This document shows, piece after piece, positions 43,359-52,350 of a stretch of 64,000 bases of DNA (the first letter of the stretch is position 1; every line of letters begins with the position of its first letter). Both the position numbers and the translations under genes were made by a program. Source of the DNA: Candidatus Intricatilinea gracilis. GTDB lineage: Bacteria; Pseudomonadota; Gammaproteobacteria; Burkholderiales; Burkholderiaceae_C. Below the pieces are notes generated by a model. The model was given only the letters and a program-made list of their open reading frames with translations. It made no database searches and had not been told where the DNA came from. The stretch covers positions 496,001-560,000 of the forward strand of contig JADJDQ010000021.1 in assembly GCA_016702605.1 (NCBI GenBank), read 5' to 3'.

Positions 43359-44228
43359 CTACCTGGTGGCGGCCTGGCCGGCACCCGCCGCGGCCGGCTT
43401 GCGCAGCAGGTTCAAGGCATTCGCGCCGAGGATGAGTGCGGCGCCCAGCACGGTCCAGCCGTCGACGGCCTCGGCATAGACCAGCCAGGCGGCCAGCGCG
43501 GTGAGTGGCACGCGCAGGAAGTCCATGGGGATGACGACGGTGGCGTCGGCGTGGCGCATCGCGCGGGTCATGCAGTAGTGCGAGAAGGTGCCGCAGAAGG
43601 CGATGACGACCAGGCCGGCCCAGGTGGCGGGTGTGGGCCATTGCCAGGTCCACAACGCTGGCAAGAAGCCGATCACGGACTGGATGACCAGCATCCAGAA
43701 GATGATGGCCACGGCGCTGTCGGTGCGGGTGAGTGACTTGACGAGCACGACCGAGACCGCAAATCCGCCCGCCGCCACCAGCGCGATGAGTTGTCCCGGC
43801 TCGACGGCGCCGGCCGTCGGGCGAACGATGACCGCCACACCGATAAGGCCCACGGCCACGGCCAGCACCTTGCGTGTGGTGAGCCGCTCGGCCAGGAAGG
43901 CGGCAGCCAGCAGCGCGGTCCACAGCGGCATGGTGAACTCGATCGAGATGAGCTGCGCCAGCGGGATGAGAGTGAGCGCGGCAAACCAGCCGTATTGCGC
44001 CGCGTAGTGCACCACGTTGCGTGTGATGTGGCGGCCGATGAAGGCGGTGCGCAGCGCCCCGAAACCACCGGCGGCATGCACCAGCGGGGCCAGCATGAGC
44101 AGGCCCAGCAGGCTGCGCACCTCCATGACCTGGAAGACCGGCAACTGCCGCGTGACGCCGCGCCCGACGATGGCCAGCACCACCATGAGCGAGAGCCAGC
44201 CGGCCATCCACAAGGCGGCGCGGGGCAT
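43359..44228 (-). CDS. EamA/DMT-family transporter
   Basis: This 289-residue inner-membrane protein has ten predicted helices in two EamA repeats (for example IVGRGVTRQLPVFQVMEVRS and VLGAALILGANALNLL). EamA proteins export amino acids, purine bases or drugs; the substrate is unknown. The ATG at 44228 is chosen because the first helix follows it. An in-frame GTG at 44300 would add 24 Thr/Pro-rich residues. A degenerate 9-nt repeat at 44292-44327 covers that region. Confidence 0.82.
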   Translation of the reverse strand: MPRAALWMAGWLSLMVVLAIVGRGVTRQLPVFQVMEVRSLLGLLMLAPLVHAAGGFGALRTAFIGRHITRNVVHYAAQYGWFAALTLIPLAQLISIEFTMPLWTALLAAAFLAERLTTRKVLAVAVGLIGVAVIVRPTAGAVEPGQLIALVAAGGFAVSVVLVKSLTRTDSAVAIIFWMLVIQSVIGFLPALWTWQWPTPATWAGLVVIAFCGTFSHYCMTRAMRHADATVVIPMDFLRVPLTALAAWLVYAEAVDGWTVLGAALILGANALNLLRKPAAAGAGQAATR

Positions 44229-44519
44229 CGACGGCACGGCGGCGGCGGGCGCCTGTGGGCCGGTGGGACGAGGGGCGGCTGGGGCAGTCGAGTTGGTCAC
44301 GGTGGTCGCATTGGTCGCAGTGCTTGGGCGCTGGTTCAGCCCGGCGATTGTGGTCGGTGGCGCATTGCCGGCGGCTGGATGCGAGCAGTGTGCCGACTGC
44401 ACGTGACGGTGAACTCTGCGCGGGCGGGCTGGCCTTGGATGAGGGACGCCCATCATGGCCTGCATCACGGTGGACCCTGAGCGGCCGGGCTGGCCCCGAG
44501 CTGCGCAGGCCCGGCAACG

Positions 44520-45413
44520 TCACGCGGGCCGGTCGACCAGCAACTGCGCCATCAGCTCGCGGACCACCGCCAGGCCGGGCGGCAGGGTGCGGCGCTTCAA
44601 GGTCACGAGGCCGAAACGTGCCATGGCGGCGAGTTCGGGTTGCAGTGTCAGTTCCACCAGATCCGGCGCGGCGGCCTTGATCGCCAGCAGCACGGTGTCG
44701 CTGCGTCGCGCCACGTCGACCAGGCTGGCCACCTCTTCACACTGCAGCGTCACGCAGTTGGCGGGGTGGGCGCGTGAGCCATACCGCTCGACCAGCACAC
44801 GGGCGACTTCGTCCGACAGCGGTGTCGAGGCCACGGGGTAACGCAGCACATCGTCGAAGCTGGTGACGCCAGGTGGCATCACCAGCGGATGGCCCGGCCG
44901 CACCATGAAGGCACCGCGCATGTCGTGCAGGTCCTGGATGGCCAGGTCCGGTGCCGGGCGCAATGAGCGGGCGTCGACCACCAGTGCATCGAGGCTGCGC
45001 TCGCGCAGCGCGTGCACCAGCACGTCGGTGCCGGCACGGGCGATCTCGACCCGCAGCCGGGGCCGCTCCTGCGCCATCTTCAGCAGCAGCGGTGTCATCA
45101 ACATGGCGCCGGGGCCCGAGCCCAGGCCGATACGCAGCACACCCTGCTGATCGTCGCCGGTGAGGCGGCCGCTGCCCTGCAGGTCGTCGGCCGCGAGCAG
45201 GAGTTCGCGCGCCCGCTCGACGGCATCACGCCCGAACGGGGTGAGTTCGCTGTGGCGGCCGATGCGGTCGAACAGCGGCTGACCCAGCTCGACTTCGAGG
45301 GCCCGGATGCTGCGGCTGAGCGCCGGCTGGGTGAGGAACAACGCAGCCGCCGACTTGCTGAACGATCCGGTCCGGGCCAGCGAAACGAGGTGTCGAAGCT
45401 GCACGAGGGTCAT
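44520..45413 (-). CDS. LysR-family transcriptional regulator
   Basis: This 297-residue LTTR has an N-terminal winged helix (LRHLVSLARTGSFSKSAAALFLTQPALSRSIRALE) and an effector-binding domain. It is divergent from the TctC-M20 operon, sharing 139 bp, and so is the likely regulator of that operon. A TTG at 45419 is the alternative start. The direct repeats AATGCA at 45452 and 45464 in the shared region are operator candidates. Confidence 0.88.
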   Translation of the reverse strand: MTLVQLRHLVSLARTGSFSKSAAALFLTQPALSRSIRALEVELGQPLFDRIGRHSELTPFGRDAVERARELLLAADDLQGSGRLTGDDQQGVLRIGLGSGPGAMLMTPLLLKMAQERPRLRVEIARAGTDVLVHALRERSLDALVVDARSLRPAPDLAIQDLHDMRGAFMVRPGHPLVMPPGVTSFDDVLRYPVASTPLSDEVARVLVERYGSRAHPANCVTLQCEEVASLVDVARRSDTVLLAIKAAAPDLVELTLQPELAAMARFGLVTLKRRTLPPGLAVVRELMAQLLVDRPA

Positions 45414-45530
45414 GGACAAAGGTGATCAGAAGTGAACCTGAAACTCATGGTAATGCACAGAACAATGCATTGGACTTTGAGATATGCGCCACCTACATTG
45501 CGTTTGCCATTCAGCCCCGGCCGCGCGCCG

Positions 45531-45539
45531 CCCCCCCCC
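45531..45539. repeat. C9 homopolymer upstream of the TctC ribosome-binding site
   Basis: Nine consecutive C bases lie 2 nt before the GAGGAG ribosome-binding site of the TctC gene. Homopolymers of this length are prone to slippage; it is non-coding here and could tune expression. Confidence 0.9.
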
Positions 45540-45552
45540 ACGAGGAGATTTC

Positions 45553-46539
45553 ATGCCCACATTCCCTGTCCTGCGGTCGCTGGCCTTGCTGGCCGGCTCC
45601 TTGCTCGTCGCCGGCGCGGCCGTTGCCCAGAGTTACCCGGCCAAGCCGGTGAACCTGATGGTGCCGTACCCGGCCGGTGGACCGTCGGACGCCATCGCCC
45701 GCATCTTCTTCAACCCGCTGGGCAAGGACCTGGGCCAGCAGGTGGTGGTGGAAAACCTCGGCGGCGTGAGTGGTGCACTGGCCGCGCAGAAAGTGTTGGC
45801 CGCGCCGGCCGACGGTTACTACATCTTTCAGGGTTCGCCCAATGAGGTGATCCTGTCGCCGATGGCCAATGCCGCCGTCAAGCTCAAGACCGAGGACTTC
45901 CGCCTGGTGCACCCGGTGGCCGACGCGGTGATGGTGTTCGTCACACGCAAGGATCTGCCGGTCAACAGCGTGGACGAGTTGATTGCCCTGGCGCGCAAGT
46001 CGGCCGACAAGCCGCTGACCTACGGCAGCGTGGGCATCGGCTCGTTGTATCACCTGATCCTCGAGAACGTGCAGGCGCAGACCGGCGTCAAGCTGGCGCA
46101 TGTGCCGTACAAGGGCAACGCCCCGCTGCTGCAGGACATCGGCGGTGGCCAGGTCGACTTTGCCGTGCTGGTGTACAGCGCGGGCATGGGGGCGCTGGCC
46201 GACCAGGGCCGGCTCAAGGTCATCGGTCAACTCGGCGCGAAACGCTCCGAGCTGCTCAAGAACCTGCCGACGGCCAGTGAGGGCCAGGCGCTGAAGAACT
46301 TCTCGTACAAGATCTGGACCGGCTACATGGTGCCGAAGAACACACCCGAAGACGTGGTCGTGCGCCTGCACACCGCCATCGGCAAGACGCTGCGTGATCC
46401 GCAGGTGCAGTCGCAGCTGGCCGCGCAGACCCAGGTGCCGTCGCCGCCGATGTCGCTGGCCGAGTCGGCCAAGTTCTTCGAGGCCGAGACCGCCCGGTAC
46501 CGTGCACTGGCCAAGCAGATCAACCTGCAGCCGCAGTGA
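45553..46539 (+). CDS. Bug/TctC-family periplasmic substrate-binding protein
   Basis: This 328-residue protein has a signal peptide ending near AVAQ (residue 23). The mature domain shows the TctC/Bug signature: YPAKPVNLMVPYPAGGPSD, ENLGGVSGALAAQKV, ADGYY and AHVPYKGNAP. Bug proteins bind carboxylates, amino acids or aromatic acids for tripartite transporters. TctA/TctB partners are absent in the window, so it is an orphan, as is common in Burkholderiales. GAGGAG precedes the ATG by 5 nt. The M20 gene follows after 22 nt. Confidence 0.9.
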   Translation: MPTFPVLRSLALLAGSLLVAGAAVAQSYPAKPVNLMVPYPAGGPSDAIARIFFNPLGKDLGQQVVVENLGGVSGALAAQKVLAAPADGYYIFQGSPNEVILSPMANAAVKLKTEDFRLVHPVADAVMVFVTRKDLPVNSVDELIALARKSADKPLTYGSVGIGSLYHLILENVQAQTGVKLAHVPYKGNAPLLQDIGGGQVDFAVLVYSAGMGALADQGRLKVIGQLGAKRSELLKNLPTASEGQALKNFSYKIWTGYMVPKNTPEDVVVRLHTAIGKTLRDPQVQSQLAAQTQVPSPPMSLAESAKFFEAETARYRALAKQINLQPQ

Positions 46540-46561
46540 TCCCTCAGCGTTGGAGTCAGTC

Positions 46562-47764
46562 GTGACCTATCTGCTGCAGGCCCTGAACGCGCGGGCCGGT
46601 GAATTCATCAGCCTGCGTCGCGACATCCACCGCCACCCCGAACTGGCCTTTGCCGAGCACCGCACCGCCGCCCTGGTGGCCGACAAGCTCGAAGCCTGGG
46701 GCTACGCCGTCGAACGTGGCATCGGTGGCACCGGCGTGGTGGGCACGCTGGTGCGTGGCCACGGCGGCAAGCGGCTGGGTTTACGCGCCGACATGGACGC
46801 ACTGCCGATCGACGAAGCCAGCGGTGCGGCATGGAGCAGCGCCCACAACGGCGTCATGCACGCCTGCGGCCACGACGGCCACACCGCCATGTTGCTGGCC
46901 GCAGCGCGTCACCTGGCCGAGCAGGGCGAGTTCGACGGCACGTTGCACCTGATCCTCCAGCCGGCCGAAGAAGGCGGCGGTGGCGCCTTGCGCATGATGG
47001 ACGACGGCCTGTTCGAGCGTTATCCCTGCGACGCCGTCTTCGCCATGCACAACATGCCCGGCACGCCGCAAGGCCGCTTCGTGCTGCGCGACGGTGCGGC
47101 CATGGCCTCGTCCGACTACGCCACCGTCACGCTCACCGGCCTGGGTGGCCACGGTGCCATGCCGCATCGGGCGGTGGACCCCATCGTGGCGGCGGCCAGC
47201 ATCGTCATGGCGCTGCAGACCATCGTGGCGCGCAACATCGATCCGTTGCAGGCCGCGGTGGTCACGGTCGGCGCGCTGCATTCGGGCAAGGCCAACAACG
47301 TGATTCCGGCCAGCGCGACGCTGGAGCTGAGTGTGCGGGCGCTGGACCGCGAGGTGCGCGCCACCGTTGAGCGGCGCGTCAAGGCGCTGGTGGCGGCGCA
47401 GGCCGAGAGCTTCGGCGTCACCGCCCGCATCGACTGGAAGCCGGGCTATGCCGTACTCGTCAACACACCGGCCGAGACCGACTTCGCCCGCACCGTGGCG
47501 CTGGAACTGGTCGGTGCCGAGCAGGTCACGCCGCAAGGCCCGCCGCTGACCGGGAGTGAAGACTTCGCCTTCATGCTCGAACGTGTGCCCGGCAGCTACG
47601 TGCTGATCGGCAACGGCACGGGTTTGGGCCAGGGTCAAGGCGGTTGCATGGTGCACAACCCGGGCTACGACTTCAACGACGCCAACATCGGTGTGGGCAG
47701 CGCCTACTGGGTGCTGCTGGCCGAGCGTTTCCTGACCTCGAAGGGCGCTGCAACAAACGCCTGA
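46562..47764 (+). CDS. M20-family amidohydrolase (hippurate hydrolase-like)
   Basis: This 400-residue metallopeptidase-fold enzyme has the zinc/manganese motifs LRADMDALPIDE, MHACGHDGHTAMLL, ILQPAEEGGGGA and MHNMPG, with the C-terminal GSEDFAFMLE. M20D members hydrolyse N-acyl amino acids such as hippurate or N-acetyl compounds to free acid and amino acid. The GTG start at 46562 is supported by TGGAG 8 nt before it. It shares an operon with the TctC gene, suggesting uptake and hydrolysis of an N-acylated substrate. Confidence 0.88.
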   Translation: MTYLLQALNARAGEFISLRRDIHRHPELAFAEHRTAALVADKLEAWGYAVERGIGGTGVVGTLVRGHGGKRLGLRADMDALPIDEASGAAWSSAHNGVMHACGHDGHTAMLLAAARHLAEQGEFDGTLHLILQPAEEGGGGALRMMDDGLFERYPCDAVFAMHNMPGTPQGRFVLRDGAAMASSDYATVTLTGLGGHGAMPHRAVDPIVAAASIVMALQTIVARNIDPLQAAVVTVGALHSGKANNVIPASATLELSVRALDREVRATVERRVKALVAAQAESFGVTARIDWKPGYAVLVNTPAETDFARTVALELVGAEQVTPQGPPLTGSEDFAFMLERVPGSYVLIGNGTGLGQGQGGCMVHNPGYDFNDANIGVGSAYWVLLAERFLTSKGAATNA

Positions 47765-47857
47765 GCCCAGGCCGGGTCGCCCCAGGTCGACTCGGTCCCC
47801 CTGGGGTGCGGTCGACGATAGGCGTCGGCCTGGTTCACCCGTCCATTACCGATCCAG

Positions 47858-48050
47858 CAGGAGAGTGCTGCGGCCCCGGCCGCAGCCACCGAAGGCGCAA
47901 ACTCCCATGAACGCTCAGGTCCCGTACTGCACACCACCATCGCCGTCTGGAGAGACTTCACAGCCGTGAAGCACCGAAGGAGCAAGGCCGCGCGCCCGAT
48001 CACGCCGATCGGGCCCGGCTGAAACTCTCAGGTACCAAGGACAGAGGGAG
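47858..48050 (+). promoter_or_regulatory. Tandem glycine riboswitch
   Basis: Two glycine aptamers are recognisable by their conserved blocks. Aptamer 1 (~47858-47935) has GGAGAG, CCACCGAAGGCGCAA, CTCCC and CTCAGGTCCC. Aptamer 2 (~47946-48050) has GGAGAG, GCACCGAAGGAGCAA, GAAACTCTCAGGTACC and GGACAGAGGG. The order and ~10-nt linker are those of the cooperative tandem class. It lies in the 5' leader of the DadA-type gene, 63 nt before the ATG. A downstream hairpin (GTCGACC/GGTCGAC, 48063-48081) may be its expression platform. Confidence 0.93.
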
Positions 48051-48113
48051 CGGCCCGTGCCTGTCGACCACCGCGGTCGACGGGCTCGCCCCTCATCCTT
48101 GGAGTGCTCCCTC

Positions 48114-49400
48114 ATGAAAGTCATCGTTCTCGGCGCCGGCCTGCTCGGCGTCACCTCGGCCTGGTTCCTTCGCCAGCAGGGCCACGACGTCACCGTCGTC
48201 GACCGCCAGGCCACCCCCGCGGCCGAAACCAGCTTCGCCAACGGCGGGCAGATCTCGGTCAGCCATGCCGAACCCTGGGCCAACCCGAGTGCACCCCTCA
48301 AGGTGCTGAAGTGGCTGGGGCAGGAGGACGCGCCGCTGCTGTTTCGCATCCGGGCCGACATGCGCCAGTGGTTGTGGGGGTTGCAATTTCTGCGCGAATG
48401 CACACCGGCGCGCACGCGCCACAACATCGAGCAGATCGTTCGCCTGGGCAGCTACAGCCGCGACACGCTGCAGCAACTGCGCCGCGACATCGGCATCCGC
48501 TACGACGAACGCGCCCAGGGCATCCTGCACTTCTACACCAGCCAGCAGGAGTTCGACGGCGCCGAAGGTCCGGCCGCACAGATGCGGGCGCTGGGTTGCG
48601 ACCGGCGCGTCATCTCGGCCGACGAGGCGGTGCGGCTCGAGCCGGCGCTGCGCCACATCCGCCCGCAACTGGCCGGCGCCACCTACACCGCCGAAGACGA
48701 ATCGGGTGATGCCAACCAGTTCGCGCGTGAACTGGTCAAACGCTGCGAGGCCGCGGGTGTGCAGTTCCTGATGAGCCACACCGTGACTGCGTTGCGCGAG
48801 GCGGGCGGGCGCATCGACCATGTCGAGGCCACCGACGCCGAAGGCCGTTTCCAGCGCCTGCGCGCCGACGCCTACGTGCTGGCCATGGGCAGCCTGAGTC
48901 CGCTGTACGCCCAGCCCCTGGGCATCAAGCTGCCGATCTACCCGGCCAAGGGTTACTCGGTGACCATGCCGGTGAAAGACGCGGCCATGGCGCACCAGGT
49001 CTCGCTCACCGACGACGAATACAAGCTCGTCTTCTCGCGCCTGACCCGGCCGGGCGTGAACGGCCATCCGGGCAGCGACCGCCTGCGCATCGCCGGCACG
49101 GCCGAGCTCAACGGCTACGACCGCGACCTCAACCGCGTTCGCTGCGAGGCCATCGTCCAGCGCGCGGAGCAGCTGTTTCCGGGCGCAGGTGACGCCACGC
49201 AGGCGCAGTTCTGGACCGGGCTGCGCCCGGCCACGCCGAGCAACGTGCCCATCATCGGGCGCTGCAAGCTGCCCAACCTGTTCCTCAACACGGGCCACGG
49301 CACGCTGGGCTGGACACATAGCTGCGGATCGGGCAAGAGCATCGCGCGCATCGTCAGCGGATTGAAGCCCGAGGTGGACTTCGCCTTTGCGGGCGCCTGA
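48114..49400 (+). CDS. dadA: D-amino acid dehydrogenase small-subunit-type flavoprotein
   Basis: This 428-residue FAD oxidoreductase has the N-terminal dinucleotide motif VIVLGAGLLGVTSAWFL, the DadA segment TSFANGGQISVSHAEPWANP and the C-terminal NTGHGTLGWTHSCGSG. DadA deaminates D-amino acids and passes electrons to the respiratory chain. The glycine riboswitch in its leader suggests that glycine induces or controls it, so it may oxidise glycine or D-amino acids linked to glycine. The ATG at 48114 follows TTGGAG. Confidence 0.87.
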   Translation: MKVIVLGAGLLGVTSAWFLRQQGHDVTVVDRQATPAAETSFANGGQISVSHAEPWANPSAPLKVLKWLGQEDAPLLFRIRADMRQWLWGLQFLRECTPARTRHNIEQIVRLGSYSRDTLQQLRRDIGIRYDERAQGILHFYTSQQEFDGAEGPAAQMRALGCDRRVISADEAVRLEPALRHIRPQLAGATYTAEDESGDANQFARELVKRCEAAGVQFLMSHTVTALREAGGRIDHVEATDAEGRFQRLRADAYVLAMGSLSPLYAQPLGIKLPIYPAKGYSVTMPVKDAAMAHQVSLTDDEYKLVFSRLTRPGVNGHPGSDRLRIAGTAELNGYDRDLNRVRCEAIVQRAEQLFPGAGDATQAQFWTGLRPATPSNVPIIGRCKLPNLFLNTGHGTLGWTHSCGSGKSIARIVSGLKPEVDFAFAGA

Positions 49401-49403
49401 CGT

Positions 49404-49434
49404 GCCGGCGCCTGATGGCAGGTGCCGCGCCGGC
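49404..49434 (+). terminator. Hairpin directly after dadA
   Basis: GCCGGCGC-N15-GCGCCGGC is a perfect 8-bp inverted repeat starting 4 nt after the dadA stop. No T tract follows; it may help end or protect the transcript. Confidence 0.4.
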
Positions 49435-49596
49435 TGAGCGGGCGGGTGCAAGGTCGATCGACCGCGTGACCCGGCATGGCGGCGCACACGTCGTCGTCGT
49501 GATGTTGTCGATCCAGCGGGTCGTCGATCGTCTTGTGGGCACAGTCTCCAGTTGCATGGAGACTTCAACCCGTCAATCAAGCAACAGGACACCCGC

Positions 49597-50016
49597 ATGA
49601 CCAAGATGATCTTCGTCAGCCTGCCGGTCACCGACCTGGCGGCATCGATCGCCTTCTACAAGGCGCTGGGTTTCGATCAGAACCCGCAGTTCAGCGATGA
49701 GAACTCGGCCTGCATGGTGTGGAGCGAGGCGATCTACACCATGTTGCTGAGCCACACGAAGTGGCGCAGCTTCACCGACCGGCCGCTGCCGCCAGCCGGC
49801 ACGAGCAGCATGATGTTGTCGCTGTCGCTCGCCGACCGCGACGCGGTCGACGCCATGAACCTGGCCGCCGCAACGCACGGCGGACGCGCCGACGTGAACC
49901 CGTTGCAGGACCTGGGCTTCATGTACGCCCGTGATCTGGCTGACCCCGACGATCACCTCTGGGGCGCGTTCTGGATGGATCCGGCGGCTGTCGTTCCTCA
50001 GGAACCACAGAGCTGA
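49597..50016 (+). CDS. VOC-family (glyoxalase/bleomycin resistance-like) protein
   Basis: This 139-residue protein has the vicinal-oxygen-chelate fold: FVSLPVTDLAASIAFYKALGF at the N-terminus and DPDDHLWGAFWMDP near the end, the second beta-alpha-beta-beta-beta module. Metal-ligand positions are not all canonical. Members include lactoylglutathione lyase and PhnB-like enzymes; substrate unknown. It lies between the dadA and LysR genes. Confidence 0.82.
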   Translation: MTKMIFVSLPVTDLAASIAFYKALGFDQNPQFSDENSACMVWSEAIYTMLLSHTKWRSFTDRPLPPAGTSSMMLSLSLADRDAVDAMNLAAATHGGRADVNPLQDLGFMYARDLADPDDHLWGAFWMDPAAVVPQEPQS

Positions 50017-50113
50017 AGCCGCTTGCCGTCGATCGCATCAGGCGGTTGACCGCTGACGGCGCGTCGCAGCGCGGTTGCCAAAGCTGGTTGGTTCACGCCA
50101 CACTGTTTGCGAC

Positions 50114-51106
50114 GTGGACAAACTCAAGGCATTGCAATACTTCTTGGCAGCCGCACAGACTGGCAGTCTGTCGGCTGCGGCGCGCCAGCAAGGTGTGAGC
50201 TTGCAGGCCGTGGCCAAGCTGGTGAGCGCACTCGAAGAACAACTCGGCGCCAAGCTGTTCCAGCGTGGCAGCCGCGGACTCATCCTGACGGCCGACGGTG
50301 TGCAATACGCCGACGCCTGCGCGCCGCTACTGGCGCAACTGCAAGCTGCCGACGACGGGCTGCGCCAGGCCCGGCAGCGACCGCAGGGCACGCTGGTGGT
50401 CGGCGGCACACCGTTCTTCCTGCAGCAGTGCATCGTGCCGGCGCTGCCCGCGTTTCACGAGGCCTACCCGGATCTCACGCTCGACCTGCGTGCCATCCTC
50501 CACCTCGACGAGGCAGCGGCCCGCGACTGCGACGTGCTGGTGCTGGTCGGCTGGTTCGAGGCCGGCGACTGGGTGCGCCGCGACTTGCCGGTGATGCCCC
50601 AGGTCACCGTGGCCACGCCGGCCTACTGGAAGCGCCACGGCATGCCGCGTCACCCGAGCGAGCTGACCGGACACAACTGCCTGTGTTATCGCAATCCGTA
50701 CGGCAAGCTGCTCGACCTGTGGCGGTATCACCAGACAGGGCCGCAGGGCGAGGTGATCGAGCAGGTGATCGTGCGTGGCTCGCTCCATTCGAACCATCGC
50801 GCCCACCTGGTCGAACTGGTGCTGGCGGATGCTGGCGTGATGCGCGCCGCCCACGCCACCGAGCAGGTCGCGCTGGCCAGCGGCCGCCTGGTGCCGGTGC
50901 TGCTCGACTGGGACCTGATGGACCCGCCGCCCGTGGCGATCTACTTCAAACCCGAACAGCGCCGCACCTTGCGCCTGCGCGTCCTTGCAGACTTCGTCTC
51001 GGCGCGTGGCGCCGAACTGGCCCAGCTGGCCCGCGCGAAGGGGCAAGCCAGCGTCGACGGCCGGCCTGGCACCACGGCAGCAGCCGGCGTGCCTCGAGCT
51101 GGTTGA
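50114..51106 (+). CDS. LysR-family transcriptional regulator
   Basis: This 330-residue LTTR begins with GTG. The HTH is LQYFLAAAQTGSLSAAARQQGVS, and the effector domain (~90-300) ends in a short Ala/Gly-rich tail. It is convergent with the second TctC gene and tandem with the VOC gene. Its target is not shown by a shared divergent promoter. A TTG at 50075 would lengthen the N-terminus; GTG at 50114 fits the usual LTTR start better. Confidence 0.86.
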   Translation: MDKLKALQYFLAAAQTGSLSAAARQQGVSLQAVAKLVSALEEQLGAKLFQRGSRGLILTADGVQYADACAPLLAQLQAADDGLRQARQRPQGTLVVGGTPFFLQQCIVPALPAFHEAYPDLTLDLRAILHLDEAAARDCDVLVLVGWFEAGDWVRRDLPVMPQVTVATPAYWKRHGMPRHPSELTGHNCLCYRNPYGKLLDLWRYHQTGPQGEVIEQVIVRGSLHSNHRAHLVELVLADAGVMRAAHATEQVALASGRLVPVLLDWDLMDPPPVAIYFKPEQRRTLRLRVLADFVSARGAELAQLARAKGQASVDGRPGTTAAAGVPRAG

Positions 51107-51186
51107 CCCAGCGCTGAGCACACGGGCAAGCGCTTGGGCGATTGCTCGGGCGACCACTTGGTCCGGCGCCTGGCCTGCCTTCGGCG

Positions 51187-52149
51187 TCAGTCGATGCTGG
51201 CGCCGGTCTCGCGGACGAACTGCGTGTACTGGGCCTCGGCCTGCAACACCAGATCCCGGGTCTCGGCGGGCGAGCGTGCGGCACCGACGATCAGCAGACG
51301 GTCCATCTCCTGCTTGAAGTCGGCCGTCTGAGCGGCCTGGCGCACCGCGGCGGCCAGGCGGTCGACGATGTCCGCCGGCAGGCGCGGTGGGCCGAGCACG
51401 AAGTGCGCCGTGATCAGCGGTGCGGCAGACACGCCGGACTCGCCCAGCGTGGGCACTGCGGGCAGCGCCGGGATACGTTCGGCGATGCTGCAACCCAGCA
51501 TCGCCAGCCGACCGGATCGCACATGCGCCACGCTGGCGCCAACCGGCATCACCGCGGCCTGCAGGCGGCCTTCGAGCAGGTCCGGCATCGCCTGTGCGGA
51601 GCCTTTGTACGGCACACGCTCGAGCGAAATCCCCAACGCGCTGGTGATCTGGCCGGCCACCATGTCCTCGGCCACGCTGCTGGCGCCGCGCATCAGCGGC
51701 TTGGCGCTGGACTTGGCGTACGCGGCGAACTCGGCCAATGTCCTGGCCGGCACGCTGGCGGGCACCACCAGGCACTGCGTGTTGCCGCCGATCGCGGCGG
51801 TCGGCGAGAAATCGGCCAGCGACTTGTACGGTGACGCCTTGCTCAGGTGCGGCAGCCCGGCATTGGACGGCAGTGCGAACAGCAGGGTGTAGCCGTCCGC
51901 GGGGGCGTTGAGCACGGCGCCCGCGCCCAGGCCGGTGTTGCCACCCGGACGGTTCTCGACCAGCACCTCCTGGCCGAGCGTGGCGCTCATGCCCTTGGCC
52001 AGAGCACGTGCTGCCGCATCGCTCGGGCCGCCTGCGGCGATCGGCACGATCAGCCGGATCGGCTTGGTCGGATAGGTCGCCTGCGCTGCCACCGTGGCGG
52101 TCCACAGTGTCAGCGCGCCGACGACGAGGCTGGTGATCGATCGTTTCAT
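51187..52149 (-). CDS. Second Bug/TctC-family periplasmic binding protein
   Basis: This 320-residue protein has a signal peptide (residues 1-22, ending near TVAAQ) and the motifs YPTKPIRLIVPIAAGGPSD, ENRPGGNTGLGAGAV and RVPYKGSAQAMPDL. Like the first TctC it has no tctAB partner here. GGAGG precedes the ATG at 52149. It differs in sequence from the other Bug protein and likely binds a different acid. Confidence 0.88.
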   Translation of the reverse strand: MKRSITSLVVGALTLWTATVAAQATYPTKPIRLIVPIAAGGPSDAAARALAKGMSATLGQEVLVENRPGGNTGLGAGAVLNAPADGYTLLFALPSNAGLPHLSKASPYKSLADFSPTAAIGGNTQCLVVPASVPARTLAEFAAYAKSSAKPLMRGASSVAEDMVAGQITSALGISLERVPYKGSAQAMPDLLEGRLQAAVMPVGASVAHVRSGRLAMLGCSIAERIPALPAVPTLGESGVSAAPLITAHFVLGPPRLPADIVDRLAAAVRQAAQTADFKQEMDRLLIVGAARSPAETRDLVLQAEAQYTQFVRETGASID

Positions 52150-52350
52150 CTCGAAGTTCCTCCCTGATTGCGAGGTGCGCAGTCTGATCCGATGCCGGCC
52201 TGGCGGGAAGGTGGCCGCCGTTGTGACTGGCCTGAACTTCCGGTTCAGTCCACGACCCGGCCAGCAAGATGCCGGCAAGCGGTGAGACAGGTGCTGCCGG
52301 ACTGCTGATGTAATGCGGCGTTCAAGGAATCCTCACCCCTGCAGCTCACC

